Below are positions 1 to 10,640 of a DNA stretch of 64,000 nt, one piece after another. Each line of letters starts with the position of its first letter. Within the stretch, counting starts at the first letter, position 1. The translations under genes and the position numbers were made by a program. The DNA is taken from positions 31,031,042 through 31,095,041 of the forward strand of contig ML682005.1 of assembly GCA_007922195.1 (NCBI GenBank), written 5' to 3'. Source of the stretch: Podocnemis expansa (Eukaryota; Chordata; Testudines; Podocnemididae). The notes below the pieces were generated by a model. That model ran no database searches, was not told the DNA's origin, and saw nothing but the letters and a program-made list of their open reading frames with translations.

Positions 1-469
1 CTTAGTGGTGTAAAGAATGTGGCTCCCATGAAAAGAAGAGTAATTACAAAGAAAAATCTAGTTTACATGATTTCATTGTGACCTACAGAGGTAACAGATT
101 TTATCAGTGCTCTCATAGAAATGGCAGAAAGCTTAGTAGTTAAGCCTGTCTTCAAGGAAACTCATATGCATCAGAAGAAGAGACAGTCTGGTTACAAGGG
201 CAGAGATGAGGTGATGGGAAGCTAAGATACAAAATTCAAGGAGGAGTTTGAAACTGCTGGAGGGGTTTGACACTGTGACACTGCTCGAGTGTCTACTGAA
301 GAAATGTTAAATGAAGCATCACAAAAAAGATGTAGGGGTTTTTGTCTGAGCTCAGTAAGCTGCCATTGGTCAGTAAAATGCTCTTGAACAATTCTACTGA
401 CCTTCACCAGATGCTGACACATGGGAAATATTTGACCATCAGTGATAAGGACTTCTATGTTTAATTGGA

Positions 470-760
470 CAACATTGTTACATTTTGTGAAACAAGGACT
501 CTCCAGTCCAAGTTCTCCAAATCATTCATGATGCAGAGCTGAAGGACATATTTCCAAATGTGCGGGTGGCTTTGATGAGGCAATGTACATTGTCAATCAT
601 GGCCTCAAGTAGTAAGCACAGCTTTTTGAAGATCATATTCATTAAAATGCATGTTTCACTGACAGTGGAACACAAGAGACAGACCTCACTTTCTATTTTG
701 GCACCTGAGAATGCCATTGGCCAGTCTTTGTATCTTTCTGACACTGGGTGGGCACCAAAG
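470..760 (+). pseudogene. hAT transposase C-terminal (dimerisation) remnant
   Basis: The plus-strand frame around 555-720 reads FPNVRVALMRQCTLSIMAS and, a little later, SFLKIIFIKMHVSLTVEH and LSILAPENAI. These match in order the hAT dimerisation domain of ZMYM- and zf-BED-type transposases (FPN-RVAL, TLP--VAS-ERSFSKLK-IKT-LRS, L-ILSIEN). Just upstream, around 440-540, another frame reads SDKDFYV and LDNIVTFCETRT, which fits the preceding transposase segment. Frame changes and stops make it non-functional. I see no terminal inverted repeats, so its limits are arbitrary. The family signature is clear, but the exact subfamily is not. Confidence 0.6.
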
Positions 761-1266
761 ATATTTCTCATCTGACGTGCCATATGGTGTAGAACCAGCC
801 CTACTTGCATGTAGTGAAAAGTCCAGTGTGTTTCAATCACAGCTGTGTTGGACAGAATCCTAGGAGCCTACATTTTATTCCAGGCTGAGATTGTTGGGCT
901 TTAGGTTTTATTTTACTTTCATTCAGGAAATTAATTTGGATGTCCTTAAATCAATGTTCAAGTTCACAAGCAGGAAAGTAATATGAGAGAGAGGGACCTT
1001 AGAGACCCATATTGTCATTCTCCTTCACATTTCTCTGTAGATAGGACCCAGAGTTTTATCAAGATACACTCACTCCCTGGGGCATTTCAGATGCAATGTT
1101 TGTTTTGGGGATTATCTCAAGGATTTTCTTCCTAGCAGGACGTGTAAGCCCATGAACTCTAGTAAGTGAGTAAATAAAAAATCATAGGAAGTAGCTGGAA
1201 ACACAGATTATTCTGCTTTGTATTCTCATGCAGGAATAGTGGCAACTGAATAACATTACTACTATT
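761..1266. other. no gene recognised
   Basis: AT-rich sequence between the hAT remnant and the Harbinger terminus. No sustained reading frame, splice pattern or known repeat was recognised. Confidence 0.4.
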
Positions 1267-1739
1267 GGCTACGTCTACACTGTGCCTTTAAGTTGATTTA
1301 AGGCCCCTTAAGTCAACTTAATTAAGGTCCAGTCCACATTGCCAGGGAATAAAGTCAACTTTACTGGACACTAAAGTTGACTTTATTACTTCCGCAGGTA
1401 AAGTTGACTTTACCATTAAGTTGACTTTATTACATTGACTTAATGCAATGTGAACTGGGAGTAAGCATAGGTTAACTTAAGGGGTCCCGAGGCAGCTGGC
1501 AGTCTGCCTGGCAACAAGGAAGTGCCTGCTTTGGCCAATCCTGAGGCAGGCAGAAGCCCTGCACTTCCTGGTTCACAGCTAGGGACAGGCAGGACTTTTG
1601 CTGTGCTGCACACATGGCTGAGTGCAGAGTGCAGAGGCCCCACAAGTGCGGTCCCACCTGGGCAAACTAGCAGATTTTGGAACTCCTGGCTTTCGGGGGG
1701 GGGGGGGGGCATGCACACCTGGTTGCAGGGCAGCCAAAG

Positions 1740-2944
1740 GAATAGAGAGCTCTACCAGGCTATGTCATGGGGCCTGGTGGAGAAAGGCCACTCAGCAAGT
1801 CAGAATGAAAGTGAAGGACCTCCGGGAGACCTATTACAAGGCAAGGGAGGTGAGATGCTGATTGGGCACAGCTGAGGCCACCTGACCCTCCTATCAAGAG
1901 GTGGATGCTTTCCTGGGGCAGGAGCCCAATGTGGGGCCAGCACACACACTTGATTCAGTTGATCCCCCCGCCGCGCACAGTACCCAAGAGGAGGAGTTGA
2001 TTGATGAAGATGTGGTACTAAGGCAGAACAACAACCACCTGTGGGCACATGCCAGCACCTCTGCCCCAGACAGTGGGAGCCCAGACATTGCCCTGGACTC
2101 TGGAGAGGAGACCACCCCACATGCTGAGGAGCCAGCCCCAGGGACGTCTCGGGAGACTCATACTGCTGGCACTGGTAAGTGCTCCGCTTTGGGAATGGTG
2201 GGACTAGCAGGTGGGACAGGAGTTCCAGGGGAAGGCTTGGTTCCAGGATAGGCATGTTCTCTGGATGGGTGACAAAGGCCTTCCCACGGGGGTGTAGGGG
2301 CAGGAATCCAGTGGAGGGGGCCCAGAGCTGGGCAATGCACTGGCATTTCAGAAAATGGGCTGGCCACCGTTGAGAGGAGAGGCACAGCTGTGCAGCATGT
2401 TCCTGCCACTTTTGGCAGGAGAGCTTGGAAAAGACCCCAAGGGCAGGGCTGCCCACACCTCGGCAGCCAGGGCACAGCACCCACCCCATGTGTCACAGTG
2501 GATTCCTGGAGGTTACAATCCTAGAGGGCTGGGGGCACAGAGATGCAGAGGAATGGGAATGGATCGGTGGCCACTGTTGGGCTGCACCCCGTTGTACCTA
2601 ACAGAGGCAACCCCTGATCTGTCTCCTCCCCTGCAGACCTCATGACCTGGACACTGGTCCCATCAGTCCCACCCAGACACTGGAGGGCACACCGCAGCCG
2701 GGAGGAGATCCTGTAAGAAAACCTCCAGGTGGCCCACCAATCGGAGGAGGATCCCCAGGCCTGGTGGGAATGGCAGTTCCAGGAGGAAAACGCCCAGTGC
2801 AGGGTCGAGCAGGCCCAAATGGATTGCCTGCTCAACCTTACGGAGCTGCAGACTGAGGCCCTGGAATATCTGGTGTGGGGCCAGGGCAGACGGAGGGCCA
2901 CTGTCTCCCACATGTGGGACCCACATGCCAGAACCTCCAAGTGA
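1740..2944 (+). pseudogene. Harbinger Myb/SANT-like DNA-binding protein, decayed
   Basis: In Harbinger elements this protein binds transposon ends and helps bring the transposase to the nucleus. Around 1738-1850 the frames read NRELYQAMSWGLVEKGHS and then VRMKVKDLRETYYKAREV, the end of a trihelix (Myb/SANT-like) domain, with a frameshift between them. An acidic linker follows (TQEEELIDEDVV near 1985). An intron is visible: donor GTAAGT at 2174 and acceptor CCCCTGCAG ending at 2639. The last exon encodes a Glu/Gln-rich helical tail (EEDPQAWWEWQFQEENAQ near 2740) ending at 2944. The expected first half of the Myb domain is not clean. The many proline-rich frames of the other strand here are shadows. 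Confidence 0.65.
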
Positions 2945-3271
2945 CACAGGCCCCACACTTGGGGCAGCCACCTCTTGGTTGTCTCCCATCCCCCAGCCAC
3001 CCACCAACCCCAGTCCCTGACCCGTACCAATCCCCCCAAGTCTCCCCACCCAGCCCAGACCCACCCATCCCCCATGGCTCCAATACTTGCCCACCTCCAC
3101 CCAGGTAAATGAAATCACTATCTGCTGTTATTGTGATTCTGACTGTCTCTTTATTTAGTGATAGACAGTGGGCAAATGGGAGAGGTGAGGAGGTGGACAT
3201 CAGGTGGTGTGGGCAGTGAATGCTCCCCAGTGCTCAGGCATCCACACCTTTGGCGACGACCCAGTCTCTTA

Positions 3272-3720
3272 GGCTATGTCTCCACTTAGAGATTCAGTTT
3301 GAATTACTGAATTCAAATTAGTCAATTCGAACTAATAATTATTAATTCAAATCCAGTCAATTTGAATTGACATGGCCACACTAGAAAATCCAATTCGAAT
3401 GGCATGTCCATGAACAGGACTTGCTAGTTCGAATTCAGTAGGGGACAATATTGTATAAGGAAAAAATCAAGCTGTTGCCAATTCAAACTAACAGTGAATT
3501 TGAATTGACATGGCCACACTGTGTCAATTCGAATGCCTCAGTTCGAATTGACCCTGACTTCAAAGTCAAATGAGGTTTGACCAATTCGAAGTCAGCTTTC
3601 ATCAATTTGAACTGAGGAGTTCCTCAATTCGAATTGAGGAAAACCAGTGTGTCCATGCACTTAATAGAATTCGAATTGATGGCAATCAGTTCAAATTCAG
3701 CTCTAAGTGTAGACATACCC
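3272..3720. mobile_element. Harbinger-type MITE nested in the Harbinger element
   Basis: A 449-bp element with terminal inverted repeats (GGCTATGTCTCCACTTAGAG at the left, the complement of GGGTATGTCTACACTTAGAG at the right) and a perfect TTA target duplication (3269-3271 and 3721-3723), the usual 3-bp duplication of Harbinger elements. The interior is a dense array of AATTCGAATT-like short palindromes with no coding capacity. It lies in the gap between the convergent Myb-like and transposase genes. A related left half is found at 38988. Confidence 0.85.
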
Positions 3721-3727
3721 TTACAGC

Positions 3728-5829
3728 ATCCTGGATTAGGACGGCTCAGTGCTGTGCCCACCGTGCATGGGGGATGGAGTCTCCAGGCTGCTGCTACCCT
3801 GCAGTGAGCTGTTCCACCTCAGCCTCCCATACGTGTGGGACCCTTTCCCCCGCAGCTCGCAGAGGTTGTGCAAAATGCAGCATGAGGTCACAAACTCTGT
3901 GATGGTGGTCTCTGCGAGCTGCAGGCGAGTAAGGATGGATCTCCAGAGTGCCTCAGACGGCCAAAGACACTCTCCACCACAGTGCAGCAGCAGTGAAGAC
4001 GGCGATTGAAAAGCCTCCTGCTGTCATCCAGGTTCCTCTCATATGGCTTCATAAGCCATGCGATTAGGGGGTACACCTCAAACCCCCAGGATGAAGACAG
4101 GCACCTCCACATCCCCAAAGGTGATGGTATGTTCTGAGAGGAATGAGCCTTCCTGCATGTGGTGGTAGAGCCCGGAGTCTCTTAGTACATATTCATCATG
4201 GGCCTTCCCAGGCCAGCCCATGAAGGTTTTTATGAACAGGCCCCAGTGGTCAACCAGGGCTTGCAGCATCATGGAGTGGTACCCTTTCTGTTGTAATATG
4301 CTGTGTGTATGCTGTCTGTGTCTAGGGGACAGTTTATGATTATTTTTTCATATTAATATTTCATATTTGCAATGATCCATACATGATATGCCATGTTTGG
4401 TGTCAATAGAAAGGCTATAATCTGCTAAGAATGATTATATGGTTTGTATGTAGGTATCATGCCTGTATTAGAAATTAGAAATCTATTTGTTTTTATGTGT
4501 GTTCCAAGTGATCTGATTTTAAATCATTCCCAGTCTGGCTGTCTTCAAAAACATTATCTTCCTGGTGGCCCCTCAGGGCAACTCCTAGTTGAAGTGGGCC
4601 TAGGAGGAAACCTATTTGGCCAGTCACCCAAGCTGACCACGTGACTCAACCCCATTTTGATTTGGCAAGGACCCTAAGAGTATGGGGAGGGTCAAAAGGT
4701 GATAAAAGGCCATAGCCCATTCTCCATTTTGTCCTTAGTCTTCAGTTGGCAACCAATACCCCACTCTGAACTATTCTCCTGGGACTGAACAAAGGACTGA
4801 GACCCACCCAGCTGCTGCTGCTGCTGCTGGGTGCATACCAGAGGAGTGGGACTAACTTGCAAACTACAGGATCTTAAAGGATTTGCTTTCTATGGACTCT
4901 AAATCATTTGTATGTATGTGATTCACTTTGACTCTTTAACATCTCTCATACTTTGTTTCTTTTCCTTTTGCATTAAACCTTTAGTTGTAGTTACTAAAGG
5001 ATTGGTTCACAGCATGGTATTTTGCATAAGATCCAAGCCTATATTGTTCTGGGTGATGTGGCTGGCCCTTTGGGGCCAGGAGAACCTATTTCTTTAAGAC
5101 AGCCAGTGGCTAGAAGGGGCCATAGGAACTGATGTGCAGTATGGGGGCTGTTCCTATTTTGTTATGCTTGGCAATGACCAGAATGGGGAATCAGAAGCAT
5201 GTTTTGTTACTGACTGGGAGACTGGTTTAAGTACCACCCATCAGTGGTTTAGGGGTTTTGCCCCTGATTTTGCAGCTTGCCCTCATTTTGGCACATTCAG
5301 AAGGTTATCCCAGGAGGTCTGGGTCACACTGTGGCCTGGGGGTCTGAGGTGCAGATAGGGATGTGGGTGGCATTGACCACACCAGTGCAATTTGGGATGC
5401 TGAGGGCTGTAAATCCGGCAATGGTCTCCTCCAAGTTGCCCAGGCAGGTGATGTGGTAGAGCAGGACCTGTTTATGGCCCTGCATACCAGGCCAAGCATG
5501 GCCACCACAGTTGACCTCCTGATCCCAAACTGGTGGGTGACAGATCTGTAGGAGTCTGGCATTGAGAGCTTCCAGGAGACTATCACTATGCGCTTGTCCA
5601 CCAGGATCTCAGCTCGGAGCTGTGTGTCAGCACTCTGTAGCTTTGTGGTCAGCTCCCTGATGAGCTCCCAGAAGGTGGTCCTGGTCATCCAGAAGTTTAG
5701 GTGCCAAAGTTCATCAGTCCAGGTGCTGAGCAAAACACGTTCCCACCACTCCAAGCTTGTCCCCGGTGCCAAGATGCACCAGAACATGCTCTGTGGTGTG
5801 AGTGCTCCTGCTGTCATATTCCCCATCAT
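3728..5829 (-). pseudogene. Harbinger DDE transposase, interrupted and frameshifted
   Basis: Harbinger transposases are DDE nucleases that cut and paste the element. The N-terminal part (5829 down to about 5300) reads WTDELWHLNFWMTRTTFWEL, then LRAEILVDKRIVIVSWKL and QFGIRRSTVVAMLGLVCRAI, matching the family in order. The next block has the form PNCTGVVNATHIPI, where the family has a GAIDGTHIPI-like motif, so the first catalytic Asp is Asn. After the LTR-like insertion the protein resumes at about 4295 with KGYHSMMLQALVDHWG and GWPGKAHD (second acid present). After a frameshift near 4080 come PLIAWLMKPY and VVESVFGRLR (catalytic Glu). The tail CCILHNLCE lies near 3870. Not functional. Confidence 0.8.
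4299..5290 (+). mobile_element. LTR-like repeat inserted in the transposase gene
   Basis: The transposase reading stops near 5300 and resumes at 4295, so this block is an insertion. It contains a GATAAAAGG TATA-like box near 4700, a (CTG)n-like run near 4810, and CATTAAACC near 4971 as a weak polyadenylation-like signal. The first 210 bases (about 4313-4520) recur in reverse orientation at 39299-39505, so it is a dispersed repeat. I could not define clean TG...CA ends or a target duplication. LTR is the best guess; a long non-autonomous element is possible. Confidence 0.45.
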
Positions 5830-6211
5830 GATGGCCGTGCTGAGGCTTGCCCCTGGTGCAGTAGATGCCCTGTGGCAGTCTCTATGCTGCTGCTGCTACC
5901 AGCCTAACACGGCTGGTGTGAAGCACCCTGCCAACAGACTCCAGAGCTCAGAGGAAGGCTGGATATCTCTGGGCTGCATCTTGCCGAGCACATGTGCATG
6001 CTGCTTTGTTTGCTTCCTGTTTTATAGCGGTGCTGGGGGAGGGGTGAAGCTTCACCTGTGCGCTAGGTTCCCACAATGTGCCACTCTCGGGTTGCCCTAG
6101 CAACAACCAATGTGGACGTCGGCAGTCCCCTGGCAGTTTCAGTGTGGACATGTTAAGTCAACTTAACTAGGTTGACTTTAAGTTGACTGCTTTTGCAGTG
6201 TAGACATAGCG

Positions 6212-6423
6212 ATCATGAGCACATTCTTGAGTGAGTTTGTCTGGATTAAATACCCAGGAGAAGACGCTTGGAAATCAAGGAGGGGGTCCAGTGGTTAAAG
6301 CATAATTTGGTTGGCCCCAGAACCCTCCTAATTGGCAGGCCCCCTTCCCATATTGTCCAGGCCCTCGCACAGGGAGGCATTTGCAACCACTTCTCAGTAC
6401 CACATGCACTAGTTCTCGGTCCG

Positions 6424-6484
<61 letters not shown>

Positions 6485-7172
6485 GTGTCCACACACAGAC
6501 CCTGCTTCACGCACCCAGGATGTTCACACACCCCCATGCTTCACACAAAAACCCAGCTACATACACACAAACAGCTCCACACACACACTCTGCCTCACAC
6601 AATCCCCAGCAGCATTCCCTGTCCCCCAGTGGCTCCATGCCCCCAGATCTCAGAGGCCAGCACCCCCACCCCCCAAAAACCTGGTGATGAGGGCCACCCC
6701 ATCCCCAGGGGAGTACTCTGAGGCAAAGCAGCTCCATCCACAGCTTAGGGAGCACCTGCCATGTTGCTTCCCCCAGCCCCACCATTGGGCTCTCCCGGGC
6801 CAAGCTTAGGCCTTACCTCAGCGATTTCCACTTGTCCCCGCTCCCATCAGTGGCACTTCTGTGCTGGACTCGGTTCCAGGAAGCAGCAGTGCTGGGTCTG
6901 GGCCGGACAGTGAAGTTTCAACTGGGGGCTGGAGGCTGCTCTCTAGCCACAGGCTTCTCCCTCCCTGAGCATGCTCATGAAGGGAGATTTAAAAACTCCC
7001 TTCCCCAGCCTGTTACCGCTCCCTGCCAGCTAGCCTAAAGGGCTTAAGAGGGAATGCACCGTAATGCTGTGTTCCAGTCCATTATTTTATTTTTAGCAGC
7101 CCTGGAATGCTTGTCCCTAAAAATGGTGGGCCCAGAAATGGCATTCCGGTGCATCCCCCCCTTACTTTAACC
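6212..7172 (+). repeat. unnamed dispersed repeat, copy 1
   Basis: From about 6290 the sequence shares blocks in the same order with 8020-8390. Both have a block of the form GGCCCC-GAACCCTCCTAA-TTGGCAGGCCCC, then a C-rich interior, then a GAGATTT-AAAACTC block (about 6980 here, 8270 there), then CCCTAAAAAT with a CATTCC motif at the end. Related pieces lie at 41760-41800 and 42540-42610. No coding sequence was recognised; the proline/histidine frames here come from the AC repeat and C-rich DNA. Confidence 0.5.
6426..6482. repeat. (AC)n microsatellite
   Basis: An uninterrupted AC dinucleotide run of 57 bases, followed by decayed CACA-rich sequence to about 6600. It generates long Thr/His and Cys/Val frames on both strands that are not genes. 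Confidence 0.97.
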
Positions 7173-7985
7173 CCTGATGGTTTCCTTAACTCTCAAGGTG
7201 AGCCACAAATGTAAATCTTCTGCTAACTCCTGATAGTTTGCATTCTATATCCTATTGCGCTTCACTAGAAAGAAATGCAGTAAGGTTTTTCATTAAAACT
7301 ATTTTTTTTTTAATATAACAAAACAATCTGCAATACAGGAAAATATTTAGATCTGTTGTCTGTATGATCTTAGTTATTGAACATGTAAGCAAGAAATATT
7401 TAACCTTTTAAAGGTATCTTATTTTGGATGAAACAAAGAAAGTTCCAGAGAGACCACTTAAACCTGGGAATGCTCAGGCATTGCGCATTGTTCATAATTT
7501 CTAGCACTTAGCTCACATGAAAGCTGTTGTGTACCCATATCAATTGTTTTTATTTTCTGCTATTGCTATTTTTATATACAAATTTCAGTAAAACTAACTG
7601 AAAATTTTCTGATGGAATATTTTACTATATGAAAATGTTTTTTCCCTCTCAAAATCAAAGCATTCAGTGAGAACGTGTCTATTTCAATGACATTCCTTGT
7701 TAAAAAAGCTGAAACCAAGAATTTTGATAATGCTGAAGTGTCTCATTTCGACTCCACTGGAAAGTGAAGTAAAGTTTCAATTTTTCATTTTGAGATGTAT
7801 ATAACAGTTAAAAAGTCAAAATTGAAGTGAAACATTTTTATGTTATCCAAACAAACTTTTTCATTGATCTAAAAAGTGTTTTTGTTTCTTTCATTTAGTG
7901 ATAAATTTAGAAATATTTGGGGGTTTTTCAGTTGAAAATTAAAATGAATTTTGAAATTTTAGAATCCAGTTTCCCAGCAGCTCAG
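7173..7985. other. AT-rich sequence, possible ancient palindromic repeat
   Basis: No gene. From about 7580 to 7970 the sequence is rich in GAAAATTTTC- and CATTTTGA-like words in both orientations, as in decayed foldback DNA transposons, but I could not define ends. Confidence 0.3.
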
Positions 7986-8019
7986 CTGATTAGCAAAGGG
8001 GTTAGGAACTTGAAAGACC

Positions 8020-8390
8020 AGGGGTTAAATTATAAATTGGCAGGCCCCGGAACCCTCCTAAATTGGCAGGCCCCCTACACACCCCAGCTCCTGCCCCACA
8101 CATGCCTGCCCCCACCCCAGCTGCTGCACCCCCGTGCCTACCCCCACCTCAGGTCCTACCCCCCCCATGCCTACCTCCCCATTACCTGGCCACCATGGGG
8201 AAGGGCCCCAGCCCAGCCTAAGGCTTCAGCCTAAATCATGCTCAGTGAGACCAGGCTAGGGGTCGGAGATTTTAAAACTCTCTGCCATTCAGGGGCCTGC
8301 TATTTTTAGGGGCTCAGCGTTCTGACCCCTAAAAATAGAAAAAGGAGCCAGAATGCCACATTCCAGGGCCTACTATTCAATCCGCTTTCC
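8020..8390 (+). repeat. unnamed dispersed repeat, copy 2
   Basis: Shorter copy of the family seen at 6290-7172: the GGCAGGCCCC pair, a C-rich interior with CCCACCCCAGCT-like words, a GAGATTTTAAAACTC block near 8270, and CCCTAAAAATAG near 8330. No reading frame of interest. Confidence 0.5.
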
Positions 8391-8912
8391 AGATAACTTT
8401 AATCAAGGTGTATCAGGACTCTCTAGACCCCTTCTGGGGGGCTCCACTGCTGTTCTGTGCCAAATCCTAGGGAACAGTTCTCTGTGAGGAAAAGAGTAGA
8501 CAGCATTAGCCTTCCAGGTTTGCCTAAAGGGCCATCACAGAAGTAGCCATTTTTTTGGAACCATTGGAATCTGGTCCTCCAGCAACTAGAAGGGCCAGAG
8601 ACCAGCAAAAGCCAGTAAAGACCCAGCTGGCCAAATTAAATAGAGCTGCCTGCTGTTAGCAAAAGCAGTTCGTGGCAGAAACCAGTAGAGTGAAGAGGAA
8701 GGCTTATTAGGCTAGTACCACAAGAAACAAACCAGATGCCAGGACAAGCCTCATTCATGCCACGGTCTGTGACAGGGTGAAATTCAGCCCAGAGAAATGA
8801 GACATTATTTTCTTTATAATTAGGCCAGAAGCACAAGGAATTTTGAGTTTGTTATGTCCCAGAAGGAATTGGGAATGTGAGACTTAGCTGAAGGACCCAC
8901 AGAGGACTCACA
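8391..8912. other. no gene recognised
   Basis: Intergenic-looking sequence between the copy-2 repeat and the MITE. No known repeat or coding signal was recognised. Confidence 0.35.
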
Positions 8913-9330
8913 GACTTTGTCTACATCTGCCAAAGTTCGTTTGGAGTTGGTAGTCTGAACTAAAAAGTTTCAGGTTAGTTCTAACTAACCTCACTCTTCT
9001 AAGTTTGAACTAATCACATGTTCTAGTTTGAACTGATGCTTAATTTGAACTAGAACACTCAGTTTGAATTAACTAGCTTAATTCTAACTTCTTTAGTTCA
9101 AACTAAGCATTAGTCCAGGTCTTAGCTGGACTTAGTTTGAACTAATATTTGAACAAAGGTGGTTAGTCTGGATTAAGTGCTGGTACTAAACTACTTTGAA
9201 GTAAGTGTCCCTTAGTTCAAAATAAGAAATGTCTTAGTTCAAACTAGGGAGAGACTAGTGTGGCCATGAGCTAAATTAGTCAGGACTAAGCCTCCATAGT
9301 CCAGACTAATTTGCCAGTGTAGACATAGCC
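8913..9330. mobile_element. Harbinger-type MITE
   Basis: A 418-bp element. The left end reads TTTGTCTACATCTGCCAAA; the complement of the right end reads GGCTATGTCTACACTGGCAA. ACA follows the right end (9331-9333) and precedes the left end (8910-8912), a 3-bp target duplication. The interior is packed with AGTTTGAACTA-like words in both orientations. Non-coding. Confidence 0.75.
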
Positions 9331-10640
9331 ACAGAGATAAACTAACAGCCTGCAGTGGGTGCTGCTAGCCAAAGAGAATGGCAGGATTGCAGTTGGATGG
9401 CAAGAGGGTGCTCATGAGGTAGATGCAACCCGCTCCAGACACCCACATAGTGAGCCAACTTGTCTTGCAAACAAGAAAATACAAATGACCAAAAAATAAA
9501 CCTCTCCCCCCTCAAGGTTTCCCACCTTCACAGCTTTCTAACAAAGAAAAAGTAGTCAAAGTCATCAAAGGCAAGCCAGAGTCAGATAGTCACTGGTGCT
9601 ATTGAATTTTAAAATGTTGCTTACCAAAAGAATTAATGACCCAGTTCTCTAAGGTGCTAATCACTTCATGAAAGGTCGTGAGCACATTCAGTGGTCATGG
9701 ACATGGGAACTGAGGGCACCTACCATCTACCAAAAGATGCTCAACACTTTGCAGGATTGAACATTTTGTCATAGAATTCGAATGGATATTAATGTGAATC
9801 ATCTGACTAAATCCTTGCAAAAATCAAAAGAATCTGGCTAGATTTAAAATAAATTATTATTCAGTTACTGTACTACAACATTTTAAAATTTATCTGTTCC
9901 ACATGAATGAATTATGCAGAATTCAAATTCATATGCTGATTTGACGCTATCAGATTAGGGTTAAATAGAGACTTCAGTCTTTTTCCCATTACAAGAGGTA
10001 ATTTTGCTTTCCTTGTCCCTTCACCTCCCTCCTACATGCTGTTGCCACTGTTTCAAACAACTGCATTGATTTGATGTAACAGTCTGACCTGACTTATGAG
10101 TCACACTTCCCTAAATTTACTTTCGTCCAATTCATCTATACTTCTCCATCTTCAATCATATAACAAAGTTGGATTTTCTCCCATTAAAGGTCATGCGATA
10201 AATAAACATTAGTCTTTAGAAGTGCCACTAGACTCTTTATTTGTTTTAACAAAAATCAGGTGTACTGACTTTGCAGTTAAAATGTTGTGCTGAAAAAGAC
10301 TTCTTCATTTTCATGGGTATGAACTTTTTACTGTATTCTCTGAAATGAAGCTGGAGAGGTCCCAAGCTCATTTGTAACACATATGGCAACCTTCAAAGAA
10401 AAATGTATTTTGCATCTTGACAAGTTCATTGTCTTACATGATAATCTGCTTCAGTGAGACAAACATTATTAGTGCCTGTCAAATTCTATCTTCCCCATTT
10501 GTCTAAATTGTTATACGTGCAGAGAAGAAAATGCATCAAACGTTTCAATTTACGAAACCAAGTTGGAAAAGGAATTTCAGTCAATGGTTCATGTAGCAAT
10601 GAAATTATGCTTGCTCATCCTAAATGCTATGGGGTAAATG
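9331..10640. other. no gene recognised
   Basis: AT-rich, non-repetitive-looking DNA with only short unremarkable frames. Nothing supportable was seen. Confidence 0.35.

Larger units (their letters stand above)
1267..6211. mobile_element. Harbinger (PIF/Harbinger) DNA transposon, inactivated, with nested insertions
   Basis: The ends carry a terminal inverted repeat of the form GGCTAYGTCTACACTG: plus strand from 1267, complement at 6196-6211. Subterminal arrays of AAGTTGACTT-like words lie just inside both ends. The interior holds the two genes typical of Harbinger elements, convergently arranged: a Myb/SANT-like DNA-binding protein on plus and a DDE transposase on minus. The flanking triplets (ATT and ATC) are a degenerate candidate 3-bp target duplication. 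A 449-bp MITE (3272-3720) sits between the two genes and an LTR-like repeat (about 4299-5290) splits the transposase. Stops and frameshifts in both genes mean it cannot move by itself. Confidence 0.85.

Noticed and set aside
1800..3200. Long minus-strand frames opposite the Harbinger Myb-like gene
   Set aside because: Antisense shadows; the plus strand has the domain motifs and splice signals.
6246..6809. Thr/His- and Cys/Val-rich frames around 6.4 kb
   Set aside because: They translate the AC microsatellite and C-rich flank, and appear in all frames.
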